A DNA stretch of 17,232 nucleotides from Holosporales bacterium (lineage in GTDB: Bacteria > Pseudomonadota > Alphaproteobacteria > BNTO01). Below the pieces are notes generated by a model. That model saw nothing but the letters and a program-made list of their open reading frames with translations, made no database searches and was not told the DNA's origin. A program made the translations under genes and the position numbers. The stretch lies in NCBI GenBank assembly GCA_031270515.1, contig JAISXM010000100.1, forward strand, positions 1-17,232, read 5' to 3'. This document shows positions 7,662 through 14,838 of this stretch, in pieces. The stretch's first letter is position 1. Each line of letters opens with the position of its first letter.

Positions 7662-7982
7662 CCCGTGCGTCAAGATAAGGAGGTTTGTGTGTAGGTACAC
7701 AAAGATGTGAGACAAATTTGAGCCAATGAGACCGGCGAGTTGATGCTAGAAAACTGCTGTTGTGATGGGGTAGTTTTTTAAGAAAAAAACCTTCGATGCC
7801 TCATCAATGGTTCGTTTTCACTAACCTTCATGTGACTCACCTGACTTCTTTACGAAGCCTTTTCCACAACCGCTCAATACCAGCCGCTTTCGCGAACCAG
7901 CACCGTGTGGTGGTTTGGCAAATCATCTTGCTGTCTTTGCCGAATACCTCCATCCTTAAACCTCCTTATCTTGACGCACGGG
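7662..7982 (-). mobile_element. 321-bp IS remnant with perfect 25-bp inverted ends
   Basis: The left end (7662-7686) begins CCCGTGCGTCAAGATAAGG and is repeated without mismatch as its reverse complement at 7958-7982. On the minus strand AAGGAGG, part of the terminal repeat itself, stands seven bases before an ATG at 7953. That opens a 38-codon frame (7837-7953) ending in GIERLWKRLRKEVR. The remaining interior is not open. This fits an insertion sequence with most of its transposase deleted. The family cannot be named from what is left. Confidence 0.75.
7837..7953 (-). pseudogene. Possible truncated transposase start inside the IS remnant
   Basis: This is a 38-codon frame with a strong ribosome site supplied by the terminal repeat (AAGGAGG, spacing 7). 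The product is basic at its end (ERLWKRLRKEVR). Position and polarity fit the first codons of the element's own transposase. No conserved motif is present, so function is inferred only from context. Confidence 0.35.
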
Positions 7983-8084
7983 CCCCGGTCTATATGTTTT
8001 CCCATTCGGTCATATCACAAAGTGCGCCCTGCTTTTACGAAATCATAGCGGATCGATTTACTTCGTTTTCTGTGAGGTTATGTG

Positions 8085-8090
8085 TATACT
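8085..8090 (+). promoter_or_regulatory. Candidate -10 box of the beta-barrel gene
   Basis: TATACT, preceded by TGTG, lies 35 bases before the start codon. No good TTGACA-like box is found at the proper distance (TTCGTT at 8062-8067), so the call rests on the -10 only. Confidence 0.3.
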
Positions 8091-8125
8091 GAGCGGGAAG
8101 TTGATTTATTAGGTAAGGTAAATTT

Positions 8126-8932
8126 ATGAATAGTTTGTCAAAAACATTAACATTAGCATTGATCTCGTGCTTTGCGTATGGAGGAACGAGCGGATACGCA
8201 CAAACAGGCTTCTTCGCAGGCTTTACGGTCGGATGGGTCAGAAGCAAAGTGGAACATCCTAACTCTGCGACTGTATTTGGCGGGGACGGCAGCAAAAAAA
8301 GCGAGTCCGCCCCCACAAAGTCGAATCGCGTAGGATGTAATCTGGTAGTGGGATATAGCTATGGACGCACATTGTTTCTCGCAGGACAGGTCAGCGGAGG
8401 CTACAGCGGAGGAGGCATCAAGCAGGACAAATCAGTAACGTGGGATGAAAATGGCGAAACATATAACGCTAAACTAGGCGCTGTGTTGAGGAATACGTGG
8501 AATGTTGGGACGGAGGTGCACATTGGGGCGCGCGTTGGCTCAATTGCGGCAGTCTACGGAATTGCCGGAGTGGGGATTGAAAGCATGAAGGTAAGAGGAC
8601 AGATCACTGCCTCAGGAGGTGATGAGTCATACGTGCTGTATTTTGAAAAAAATGCAACGACCGTCAACGGATTTACTGTGCCCGCGATAAAACAGTCTAC
8701 GAAATTAGTGCCGGTTGCAGTGTTTGGCGCGGGGGCGATGGTTACTGTGTGCAGCCGGTTTATGGTTGGTTTAGAAGGACGCTATTATATAAATAGATCT
8801 GTAAAAATTAAGACTAACGGTGCGTTCGTGGGAGAAAAATCAGGACAGCCGGTTAACAAAAACATGGTGGAAGATTTGCCAATTAAGTTTAATAACTTTT
8901 CTGTAGCAGCGAAGGCTGTGTTTTATTTCTAG
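8126..8932 (+). CDS. Outer-membrane beta-barrel protein (opacity/porin-like)
   Basis: This is a 268-residue protein with an N-terminal signal peptide (hydrophobic 7-18, likely cleavage after GYA25). The mature part alternates short beta strands, is rich in Gly, Val and aromatic residues, and ends in FSVAAKAVFYF, a C-terminal aromatic beta-signal typical of proteins inserted by the BAM complex. Strands such as GFFAGFTVGWVRSKVEH, VGCNLVVGYSYGRTLFLAGQ, GARVGSIAAVYGIAGVGIES and FMVGLEGRYYINRSVKI fit an eight-stranded surface-antigen barrel. No enzyme motif is seen. Start ATG 8126 has AGGTAAGG (8111-8118) seven bases upstream. It is a single gene. A role in host contact or envelope integrity is inference. 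Confidence 0.8.
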   Translation: MNSLSKTLTLALISCFAYGGTSGYAQTGFFAGFTVGWVRSKVEHPNSATVFGGDGSKKSESAPTKSNRVGCNLVVGYSYGRTLFLAGQVSGGYSGGGIKQDKSVTWDENGETYNAKLGAVLRNTWNVGTEVHIGARVGSIAAVYGIAGVGIESMKVRGQITASGGDESYVLYFEKNATTVNGFTVPAIKQSTKLVPVAVFGAGAMVTVCSRFMVGLEGRYYINRSVKIKTNGAFVGEKSGQPVNKNMVEDLPIKFNNFSVAAKAVFYF

Positions 8933-8944
8933 TTGTTTGGTATA

Positions 8945-9031
8945 TACCCAAGCGCGAAAACATTGTCGGAAAAACTAGGTTTTCCGCGACACGGCAGCCC
9001 TGATGATTCACAATGTTTTTGCCCTTGGGTG
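8945..9031. mobile_element. TA-flanked miniature element after the beta-barrel gene (family A variant)
   Basis: The ends TACCCAAGCGCGAAAACATT and, inverted, ACAATGTTTTTGCCCTTGGG enclose 87 bp, with TA on both sides (8943-8944, 9032-9033). The interior differs from the other copies and has its own hairpin CGGAAAAACTAGGTTTTCCG (8967-8986). It starts 12 bases after the stop codon and can fold as a long hairpin, so it may also end transcription. Confidence 0.7.
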
Positions 9032-9033
9032 TA

Positions 9034-9147
9034 GAACCCAGCACCAAAGATCGGGTTATTCGTGCGTCGTTTCAGGGCCCGCGGAGCCCCACTAATTGAA
9101 TGGGAATGCGTTTGCGGGGCCCCCCGCTCAATTCATTGATATGATTT
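9034..9147. repeat. GC-rich repeat piece between the beta-barrel gene and sspB
   Basis: It contains CGTCGTTTC and TTGAATGGGAA, words shared with the elements at 14332-14475 and 16003-16156, and a 14-base palindrome GCGGGGCCCCCCGC (9114-9127). It lies between the 3' ends of two convergent genes, where a terminator would be useful, but no U-run follows on either strand. Confidence 0.35.
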
Positions 9148-9600
9148 TTATTTTTTACGAAAATCGTCCAGGGATAGTACATTCGTCCGTGATGTCATAC
9201 CATCACTTTCTTCACTGTATTTGTCCATGTCACATTCGTCACTATCAGGTCCAAACTTAAGCCCAAACTTTGCTGACGGGTCAACGAAGCTTATCAGCGC
9301 AAGGAACGGTACTTTTATGCGCTCATGCACGTCATCAAAGCTCAACGTAATTGCAAACGCATCCGCCGTCACTTCCAAATCCCAGTACTCATATTGGAGC
9401 ACGATAGTCATGGTGTTCGGGTATTCTTCCTTTAGGTATTCGGGGAGCTCTGTCCATGGATGGTTAGTTGCGAACGTTATATAGTAATGGTGTTCGCCCT
9501 CCAACCCGTAATTCGCAGTGCGAATTAAGATGTCGCGCACAACCTGACGTAGTGCCTTCTGTAACATAGCGTCATAATCAATCGAATTATGTTTTAACAT
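9148..9600 (-). CDS. sspB: SspB-type ClpXP adaptor protein (alphaproteobacterial type)
   Basis: SspB tethers ssrA-tagged proteins from stalled ribosomes to the ClpXP protease. The protein has about 150 residues: IDYDAMLQKALRQVVRDIL, EGEHHYYITFATNHPW, MTIVLQYEYWDLEVTADAF and ERIKVPFLALISFVDPSAKF are the substrate-binding fold blocks. A variable acidic linker (PDSDECDMDKYSEESDG) follows, and the tail VLSLDDFRKK is the ClpX-docking motif. ATG 9600 is preferred; TTG 9618 would add six residues, and neither has a strong ribosome site. It stands alone, convergent with the beta-barrel gene. The intact docking tail suggests a working adaptor. Confidence 0.88.
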   Translation of the reverse strand: MLKHNSIDYDAMLQKALRQVVRDILIRTANYGLEGEHHYYITFATNHPWTELPEYLKEEYPNTMTIVLQYEYWDLEVTADAFAITLSFDDVHERIKVPFLALISFVDPSAKFGLKFGPDSDECDMDKYSEESDGMTSRTNVLSLDDFRKK

Positions 9601-9747
9601 ACAAACGTAGTGAGCCAATTCATGCCAAGCTCACACATTATGCACCAAATCGCGCAATTATTATATATGAATTTGCACATGGATCAGGGGGGCGTTTCGG
9701 AACGCTGTGGGACCCGGTATATGAACCTATTTCTTATTAAGAAAAGA

Positions 9748-9813
9748 GGACATTTCTAAATTGCAGAACCGGACATTTCTAAATTGCAGAAAGAGAGGAC
9801 ATTTCTAAATTGC
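9748..9813. repeat. Three direct repeats of GGACATTTCTAAATTGC
   Basis: Identical 17-base copies lie at 9748-9764, 9771-9787 and 9797-9813 (start spacing 23 and 26). The third is followed after one base by TTGACA (9815-9820), a perfect -35 box. They could be operator sites for the downstream gene or the multiple repeats found at the ends of some insertion sequences such as the IS21 family. No transposase remains next to them. Confidence 0.9.
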
Positions 9814-9814
9814 G

Positions 9815-9843
9815 TTGACAAGTACAAAAAAACATTGATTTTG
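9815..9843 (+). promoter_or_regulatory. Candidate promoter of the LRR gene
   Basis: TTGACA (9815-9820) is a perfect -35 box, but the region 16-18 bases downstream (GATTTTG) is a poor -10. The AAGG ribosome site (9887-9890) follows nine bases before ATG 9900. Confidence 0.3.
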
Positions 9844-9899
9844 CCGCGAGATCGGCGTACATTCTCCTTATAACGCAGACATTTTTAAGGCATAAAGTT

Positions 9900-11621
9900 A
9901 TGCAAATTAACAAGAAGGATACAAACAAAAAGTTTTGTTCCAAGATTATTAACGCCATTTGTCAGATACTATTCATACTCACGATTACAAACGCTGCTGC
10001 AGCAAGAAACCATTCTCGCCACAGGTCGAATGTGAATCAAAATAACTTCATCGTTGGTTTGGTTGAGGATGGCGTACGATATCTTATTTTTGATAATCCC
10101 GAACAAAATAATCCCGAACAAAATTATAAAGCTGCTGCTTTGATCGAGGCACAAACAGGTGAAAGAGGTCTTTTCTTGAGAGATAGCTTCTGTCACCAGG
10201 GGATTGTATTTTACACAGAGGCGGTAGTTCCGTCCTCAATAGTTAGGCACGTCTGTTATATTGGACAACCACCTCACTATAGTCGCCCAATGTGCTGTAT
10301 TGCAATGAGTGTGAAAGTAATAGAAAAGGACGCTTTCGCATTCTGCCAATTGCCTTCCGGACTCGCCTTCGAATACGGTAGCAAGCTAAGCATACTAAAA
10401 GAAAGATGCTTGTCTTTTGTGATAACGCCAAGTCTTTACATACCTAACGGTGTTATCATAAAGGATGCCGCATTGACGGGAGCCTGTATTTCGCTGATAA
10501 CTGTCGACAATATCGACGCGTTAGGTCACCGACCCGAAGGCCGACTAGAAGGCTCTACGCTACCCAAAAACCTACTAGAAAACGCTACGTTTGATCGCCT
10601 GAATATTGATGATGTTAGTGTGCTAGGTATGTCTTGTTTCAAAGATTGTAAATCCCCCTATCTCACGAGATTTATTAACAAAGCGCCCATCACCCGTGTG
10701 GAATGTCGCGCATTTGATTCCGCAGGAATTAAGAAATTCGTTGCGAAGCCAGAGTTGTCGCTACTTTGTGCTTATGCATTTAATTCATCAAGCATAAAAA
10801 AGGTTGACCTAAGCCGAGCCTTGCATGTGACCATAGAACGTGAGGCATTTATGTACTGTTGGCAACTGTCACGTGTCGTTTTGCCGCCCAACATAGTATC
10901 CATATCTAGGCATCTATTTATTTTATGTACGTCATTGACATCAATCCCTATTCCTGATTCAGTAAGATCCTTCCAAGCTGGATGCTTCATGGGCAGTGGA
11001 TTAGATGAGATGATTTTGCCACCGCACATTTTGTCAATTGACAAGGAAGCGCTAGCGGGGACTAACATACAAGAGTTGCTTATTCCGCCAAGCGTCTTAG
11101 ATATTGGTATGTGCGCTATGCATGGAATCCCGGTAGTAAGATTTGCATGCTCGAATGAAACGCGATACTTTCGCGATATGTTTTCGGTGAATTCGTTTTA
11201 TCTTCAGGATTCCCCTCGTTTCCGGAACATCCCTTGTGTTCGCGAAGTTCATAACGCGTTTTTTGTGACTGAAGTCCCAGTATGCGACTTGATGACAGAG
11301 AAACAATTTAGTGATTTTGCGACAGAAAATCGTTTGGACGGAGATAGGACGTTCAACTCTTCGGCATTAATTCGTTGGTCATTGAAGGATTACATATTAT
11401 ACCCATTCATAAACGAAGAACGCCTACTCTTGCAAATAGCGCCAACAACGTACAAAGTATATGTATGCGTCCCTGGCAAGAACGATCAGGATTTATTCAA
11501 ATGCCTAAGGGACGGAAAGCCATACATTAGGCGAGAAGGGTCAATGCCCGTGTCGCAACGCATCGCCGAACAATCTGAATTAGCTCAAATGCAAGTCGAA
11601 TACGCTCTACAGCATATATAA
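9900..11621 (+). CDS. Secreted BspA-like leucine-rich-repeat protein
   Basis: This is a 573-residue protein. The N-terminus is basic, then a hydrophobic stretch (16-30) leads to NAAAAR, a plausible signal-peptidase site near residue 35. The middle (about 130-420) is built of LRR_5/BspA-type units that pair a "fault-like" strand with an AF (aFxxC) helix: VIEKDAFAFCQL, VLGMSCFKDC, VECRAFDSAGIKKFVA, CAYAFNSSSIKKVDLS, IEREAFMYCWQLSRVVLPPN, FILCTSLTSIPIPDSV, FQAGCFMGSGLDEMILPPH and IDKEALAGTNIQELLIPPSV. About 150 residues after them match nothing I recognise. A 15-base in-frame tandem duplication codes NPEQNNPEQN near residue 68. Such LRRs usually bind proteins at surfaces; secretion towards the host is inference. 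Start ATG 9900 has AAGG nine bases upstream. Confidence 0.8.
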   Translation: MQINKKDTNKKFCSKIINAICQILFILTITNAAAARNHSRHRSNVNQNNFIVGLVEDGVRYLIFDNPEQNNPEQNYKAAALIEAQTGERGLFLRDSFCHQGIVFYTEAVVPSSIVRHVCYIGQPPHYSRPMCCIAMSVKVIEKDAFAFCQLPSGLAFEYGSKLSILKERCLSFVITPSLYIPNGVIIKDAALTGACISLITVDNIDALGHRPEGRLEGSTLPKNLLENATFDRLNIDDVSVLGMSCFKDCKSPYLTRFINKAPITRVECRAFDSAGIKKFVAKPELSLLCAYAFNSSSIKKVDLSRALHVTIEREAFMYCWQLSRVVLPPNIVSISRHLFILCTSLTSIPIPDSVRSFQAGCFMGSGLDEMILPPHILSIDKEALAGTNIQELLIPPSVLDIGMCAMHGIPVVRFACSNETRYFRDMFSVNSFYLQDSPRFRNIPCVREVHNAFFVTEVPVCDLMTEKQFSDFATENRLDGDRTFNSSALIRWSLKDYILYPFINEERLLLQIAPTTYKVYVCVPGKNDQDLFKCLRDGKPYIRREGSMPVSQRIAEQSELAQMQVEYALQHI

Positions 11622-11717
11622 ATTGCGATTGCCAACAGACGCTAATGGCTAACTAAACGATGGCCCATACAACGAGGATGTGACATGCTTAAAGAAAGGT
11701 GAAAAAAGGAGAAAAGA

Positions 11718-12665
11718 ATGTTTAAGAAGTTAGCGGTAGCCGGGGCTATCATCGCTGTTGCAATAGCCACGATAATAATCATGGAGCGTGGTGAGAAGCA
11801 TGGCAAGTACGAGGTATCAATATGTAAGGTAGTCGAACATGAGGCGCTCAACTCTGTTGTGGACGGGATCAGGGATTACCTTGGTGAGGAGGATGTGCTG
11901 TACACAATCGATACATGCCAGGGGAACCCTGCTGTTGCCTCCCAGATAATTTCGAAGTTCATCGGCAGGAGAAGCAACGTCATTGTTACTGTGGGTACTA
12001 CCCCTGCTCAGGTCGCGTTTAATTATGCGCGGAAGGGAGATACGAAGCTGGTGTTTAGCTCTGTCACTAACCCTGACAGTATCTCCACTAACCTGTCTGG
12101 CGCGAACACGACAGGCGTATCTAACTTCGTTCCACTGGAGCCTCAGGTCAAGCTGTTCACAGAGATTCAATCTGGACTCAGGAAGCTGGGAATTATATAC
12201 AACACCGGAGAAGCCAACTCCGTAGACATTGTCGAGAAGCTAAGAGATGCCGTAAAAAAGTATAACGTAGAGCTCATAGAACAGGGCATACAGAAAGCGT
12301 CTGACATTCCTCAGGCCGTAGAGGCACTGCTCGCCAAGGGCGCTGATGCTCTCTTCATCAGCAACGACAATATGGCACTTGCAAATATTCCACTCATTGT
12401 GAAGCTTTGTAATGTCGTACCTGTGTACGTCAGCGACACCGATCAAGTTTCGAAAGGGTGCGTTGCTGCCCTCGGGCCGAATCAGTATAATATCGGAGTC
12501 CAGACAGGTAAGATGATAAAGAGAATACTTAATGGAGAGGACATCAATGCGATTGATGTTGAGTATCCCGACACTACCGAGCTACACATCAACAAAACCA
12601 AGGCGAGCAAAATTGGGCTTAACATTCCACAAGAAATAATAGACAGAGCTGTCAAGACATACTAA
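11718..12665 (+). CDS. ABC importer substrate-binding protein (TrpX-like)
   Basis: This 315-residue protein belongs to the ABC_sub_bind family related to streptococcal TrpX. An N-terminal hydrophobic segment (residues 4-21) follows MFKK; there is no lipobox cysteine, so it is either a secreted periplasmic protein or membrane-anchored. Typical blocks are NVIVTVGTTPAQVAF, LVFSSVTNPDSIST, TTGVSNFVPLEPQVKLF, KLGIIYNTGEANSV, GADALFISNDNMAL, PVYVSDTDQVSKGCVAALG and QYNIGVQTGKMIKRILNGE. It captures a small ligand for the permease and ATPase that follow. The family has members linked to tryptophan/tyrosine uptake, but the ligand cannot be read from sequence. AAGGAG lies six bases before the ATG. Seven of nine Arg codons are AGA/AGG. 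Confidence 0.85.
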   Translation: MFKKLAVAGAIIAVAIATIIIMERGEKHGKYEVSICKVVEHEALNSVVDGIRDYLGEEDVLYTIDTCQGNPAVASQIISKFIGRRSNVIVTVGTTPAQVAFNYARKGDTKLVFSSVTNPDSISTNLSGANTTGVSNFVPLEPQVKLFTEIQSGLRKLGIIYNTGEANSVDIVEKLRDAVKKYNVELIEQGIQKASDIPQAVEALLAKGADALFISNDNMALANIPLIVKLCNVVPVYVSDTDQVSKGCVAALGPNQYNIGVQTGKMIKRILNGEDINAIDVEYPDTTELHINKTKASKIGLNIPQEIIDRAVKTY

Positions 12666-12695
12666 TGGGCTAACTAGAGCTAACGGGAAACAATA

Positions 12696-13553
12696 ATGAT
12701 AGGAGTACAGGAACTATTAACGAGTGTCGAAGTCGGATTAATCCTTGGGGTCGTGGCGATTGGTGTGTTTTTAACATTCAAGACGATAAATTTTGCTGAC
12801 ATGACGTGTGATGGGAGCTTCGTATCGGGAGCGGCTGTTACGGCGGTGCTTATCAAGGGGGGAACCAGCCCATATCTAGCCATCTTGGTTGCAATGCTCG
12901 TTGGCGGTATGGCTGGTGTATTAACAGGGATCCTGAATATTAAGTGCAAGATCGCAGACCTTTTGGCAGGGATAATTGTTGCATACATGCTGTACTCCGT
13001 TAACCTTATGATCATGAGGAACTCCCCCAGTGTCACATTTGTTGATCACGAAACGATCGTCTCGGATTCTGCGAAACCAGCCGTCATCGTAGTAACTCTA
13101 TTGGTGGCAGCCGTTACCTACATGATGTTCAGCAACTTCGGACTGAAGCTGCGCGCTGTCGGATATAACAGGCAGTTCGCAACAACACACGGGATAGACG
13201 TTGATAAAATGACAGTCTTGGGGCTAGCGATGAGTAATGCTATGATAGCAGCGGGAGGAAGTATCTTCAGCCAATTCCAGGGATTCTGCGATGTGTCCGG
13301 AGGATTTGGAATGTTGGTAATGGGCCTCGCATCAATCATCGTAGGAACGAATGTTCTGCCGTTTAAAAGAGAACCTCTGCTCATACTGTCCTGCGTAGCG
13401 GGATCCATCCTGTACAGAATATTCATCAACGTCGCACTGCACAGTGATGCACTCGGCATTAAAACTCAGAATCTGAACCTGGTAACAGGGATTATCATGA
13501 TAGTCATCATGGTAATGAAGGGAGGAGTGAATCGAAATGCTAAAGCTAAGTAA
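12696..13553 (+). CDS. ABC importer permease (TrpY-like, LivH/BPD_transp_2 family)
   Basis: This is a 285-residue inner-membrane protein with about eight hydrophobic segments. The N-terminal block VGVFLTFKTINFADMTCDGS is characteristic of this permease family (LivH-like RxxNFAxGTxxM; TrpY-type NFADxTxDGSF). Later blocks are FGLKLRAVGYNRQFATTHGI (the EAA-like ATPase contact loop) and NAMIAAGGSIFSQFQGFCDV. It is 30 bases after the binding-protein gene and overlaps the ATPase gene by 17 bases, so the three form one operon. The ATG has only a weak purine stretch upstream (GGGAAA), so translational coupling is possible. Confidence 0.88.
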   Translation: MIGVQELLTSVEVGLILGVVAIGVFLTFKTINFADMTCDGSFVSGAAVTAVLIKGGTSPYLAILVAMLVGGMAGVLTGILNIKCKIADLLAGIIVAYMLYSVNLMIMRNSPSVTFVDHETIVSDSAKPAVIVVTLLVAAVTYMMFSNFGLKLRAVGYNRQFATTHGIDVDKMTVLGLAMSNAMIAAGGSIFSQFQGFCDVSGGFGMLVMGLASIIVGTNVLPFKREPLLILSCVAGSILYRIFINVALHSDALGIKTQNLNLVTGIIMIVIMVMKGGVNRNAKAK

Positions 13554-14202
13554 TATATGCGTAAGGGACACGCTGAAATGCCTTGATCTCACGGTAACAG
13601 CAGGTGAGAGGGTTCTTGTGGTCGGAGGGAATGGTGCAGGGAAGTCCACTCTGTTTGGAGTCATATCTGGCAGGATTAAACCTGATCAGGGGAATATCGT
13701 TGTGGATGGTCAGGATATGACGATGGTTCCGGAATGCAAGAGAACCAACCTCATATCGAGTGTCCTACAGGATATGAAGTCAGGAACGATAGAAGAGATG
13801 ACTATCCTGGAAAACATAAAGCTGGCATACATAAGGACCGGTGGACGCAGGGTATCTAAGGAGGATATAGATACATTCAAGACTAAGCTGAGTATATTCG
13901 GCATGGGGCTCGAGAACAGACCATACGAGTATGTGAGGAATTTATCGGGAGGAGAGAGGCAGGCTCTTAGTATTGTGATGGCGACTAGTGCCGACTACAA
14001 ACTACTGCTGCTAGACGAAGTCACATCTGCGTTGAGTCAGAAGGTCTCTGACCTCGTCATGCGTAGCATCGGAGATATTATAGCTATGGAGCGAAAGACT
14101 TGTCTTATGATCACACATGAAGAAAGGTATATGCACACATTTGGAGACAGGACACTTGAGATGAATAACGGTGTACTATGCGAAATTCCGAGATCATCCT
14201 AA
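13537..14202 (+). CDS. ABC importer ATPase (TrpZ-like)
   Basis: This 221-residue ATPase powers the importer. Visible motifs are Walker A GGNGAGKST (30-38), Q-loop Gln78 (SVLQDM), signature LSGGE (136-140), Walker B KLLLLDE (155-161) and the switch His194 (ITHEE). As in the ABC-F fragment at the window start, Val follows the catalytic Glu. The start overlaps the permease gene by 17 bases, with GGAGG (13521-13525) eleven bases upstream. Twelve of fifteen Arg codons are AGA/AGG, unlike ileS and yebC. All catalytic residues are present, so the transporter should be functional. Confidence 0.9.
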   Translation: MLKLSNICVRDTLKCLDLTVTAGERVLVVGGNGAGKSTLFGVISGRIKPDQGNIVVDGQDMTMVPECKRTNLISSVLQDMKSGTIEEMTILENIKLAYIRTGGRRVSKEDIDTFKTKLSIFGMGLENRPYEYVRNLSGGERQALSIVMATSADYKLLLLDEVTSALSQKVSDLVMRSIGDIIAMERKTCLMITHEERYMHTFGDRTLEMNNGVLCEIPRSS

Positions 14203-14331
14203 CAGCAAGCTTTTACTTTGCATGGCCGATACCCTGTAATAACCTGTAATAAAAAGAGTTGTGACCAATATTCGTCATGCGTAAGCCCTTTACATCATGC
14301 ACATTTCGGATATCAATGTGTGTATAACTAT

Positions 14332-14475
14332 TCAGAATCAATTTTTCGGTTCGTGGTTCGGTGCTCGTGGGACCCCATTCAACTCAACAAGTTGAATGGG
14401 AACCCTCGTGGGACCCCATTCACAAGTTGAATGGGAACCCGGCTCCGCGCCTCCTGCCAAAAAACTCGATTCTGA
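14332..14475. repeat. 144-bp inverted-ended repeat with two tandem hairpins (family C)
   Basis: The ends TCAGAATCAATTTTTCGG (14332-14349) and, inverted, CCAAAAAACTCGATTCTGA (14457-14475) are near-perfect inverted repeats. Inside, a unit starting CTCGTGGGACCCCATTCA is present twice in tandem. Each unit folds as a hairpin CCCATTCA...TGAATGGG; the first has an 11-base stem. The same stem sequence is in the element after pfk, although the ends there differ. Confidence 0.7.
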
Positions 14476-14838
14476 CGGTTTCAAAAGAGCTCTATTGTTA
14501 TTGAGGAGGCTAGCAAAATGAAAGCGAGGGCCCCTCAAATTGTTGTTGCATTTGCGGAAAACACCCTAATGCAAACAGCTCCTTAGACTTTTTTCGAAAC
14601 TAAATTCGGGGTATAAATTCTGCTGGTATTTAGAACGCGCCTTTATCGCTTGTGGACGCTGAGGTAAACAAGGAGGAACGTCTGCACATTTTTTTGTCGA
14701 GGAAGCATTCCATACAAACGATTCAAACGTTTCCCGCATCAAAAACCTCGCACAACAAACGACCTCCAAATTTCGCCCCCTCCCCTCTCGGTATAAGTCG
14801 CTAAACGCCCCAAGATCTGCTACAAGTAAGAATCAAGA
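14476..14838. other. Spacer before pfk with no large gene
   Basis: No start-to-stop gene above 70 codons is convincing here. The stretch holds a 22-codon frame with a strong ribosome site (14518-14586), an inverted repeat TTGCATT/AATGCAA (14546-14574) and AT-rich pieces such as TATAAA (14612 region) that could belong to a pfk promoter. A 67-codon minus-strand frame (14566-14769) shows no family resemblance. Confidence 0.4.
14518..14586 (+). CDS. Small ORF of 22 codons, unknown
   Basis: ATG 14518 is preceded at eight bases by GAGGAGG (14503-14509), the best ribosome site near this end of the window. The product is MKARAPQIVVAFAENTLMQT plus AP. The inverted repeat TTGCATT...AATGCAA lies within the frame. 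It may be a leader peptide, a gene remnant or chance. I do not recognise it. Confidence 0.3.
   Translation: MKARAPQIVVAFAENTLMQTAP

Noticed and set aside
7796..8092. 98-codon plus-strand ORF beginning MPHQWFVFTNLH
   Set aside because: It runs through the IS remnant and across its right inverted repeat, has no ribosome site and matches no family.
9748..9813. CRISPR array
   Set aside because: The repeats are 17 bases with 6-9 base gaps, too short for repeats and spacers, and there are no cas genes.
11622..11717. Attenuator leader peptide for the importer operon
   Set aside because: The short frames here have no tandem Trp or Tyr codons and no obvious competing hairpins.
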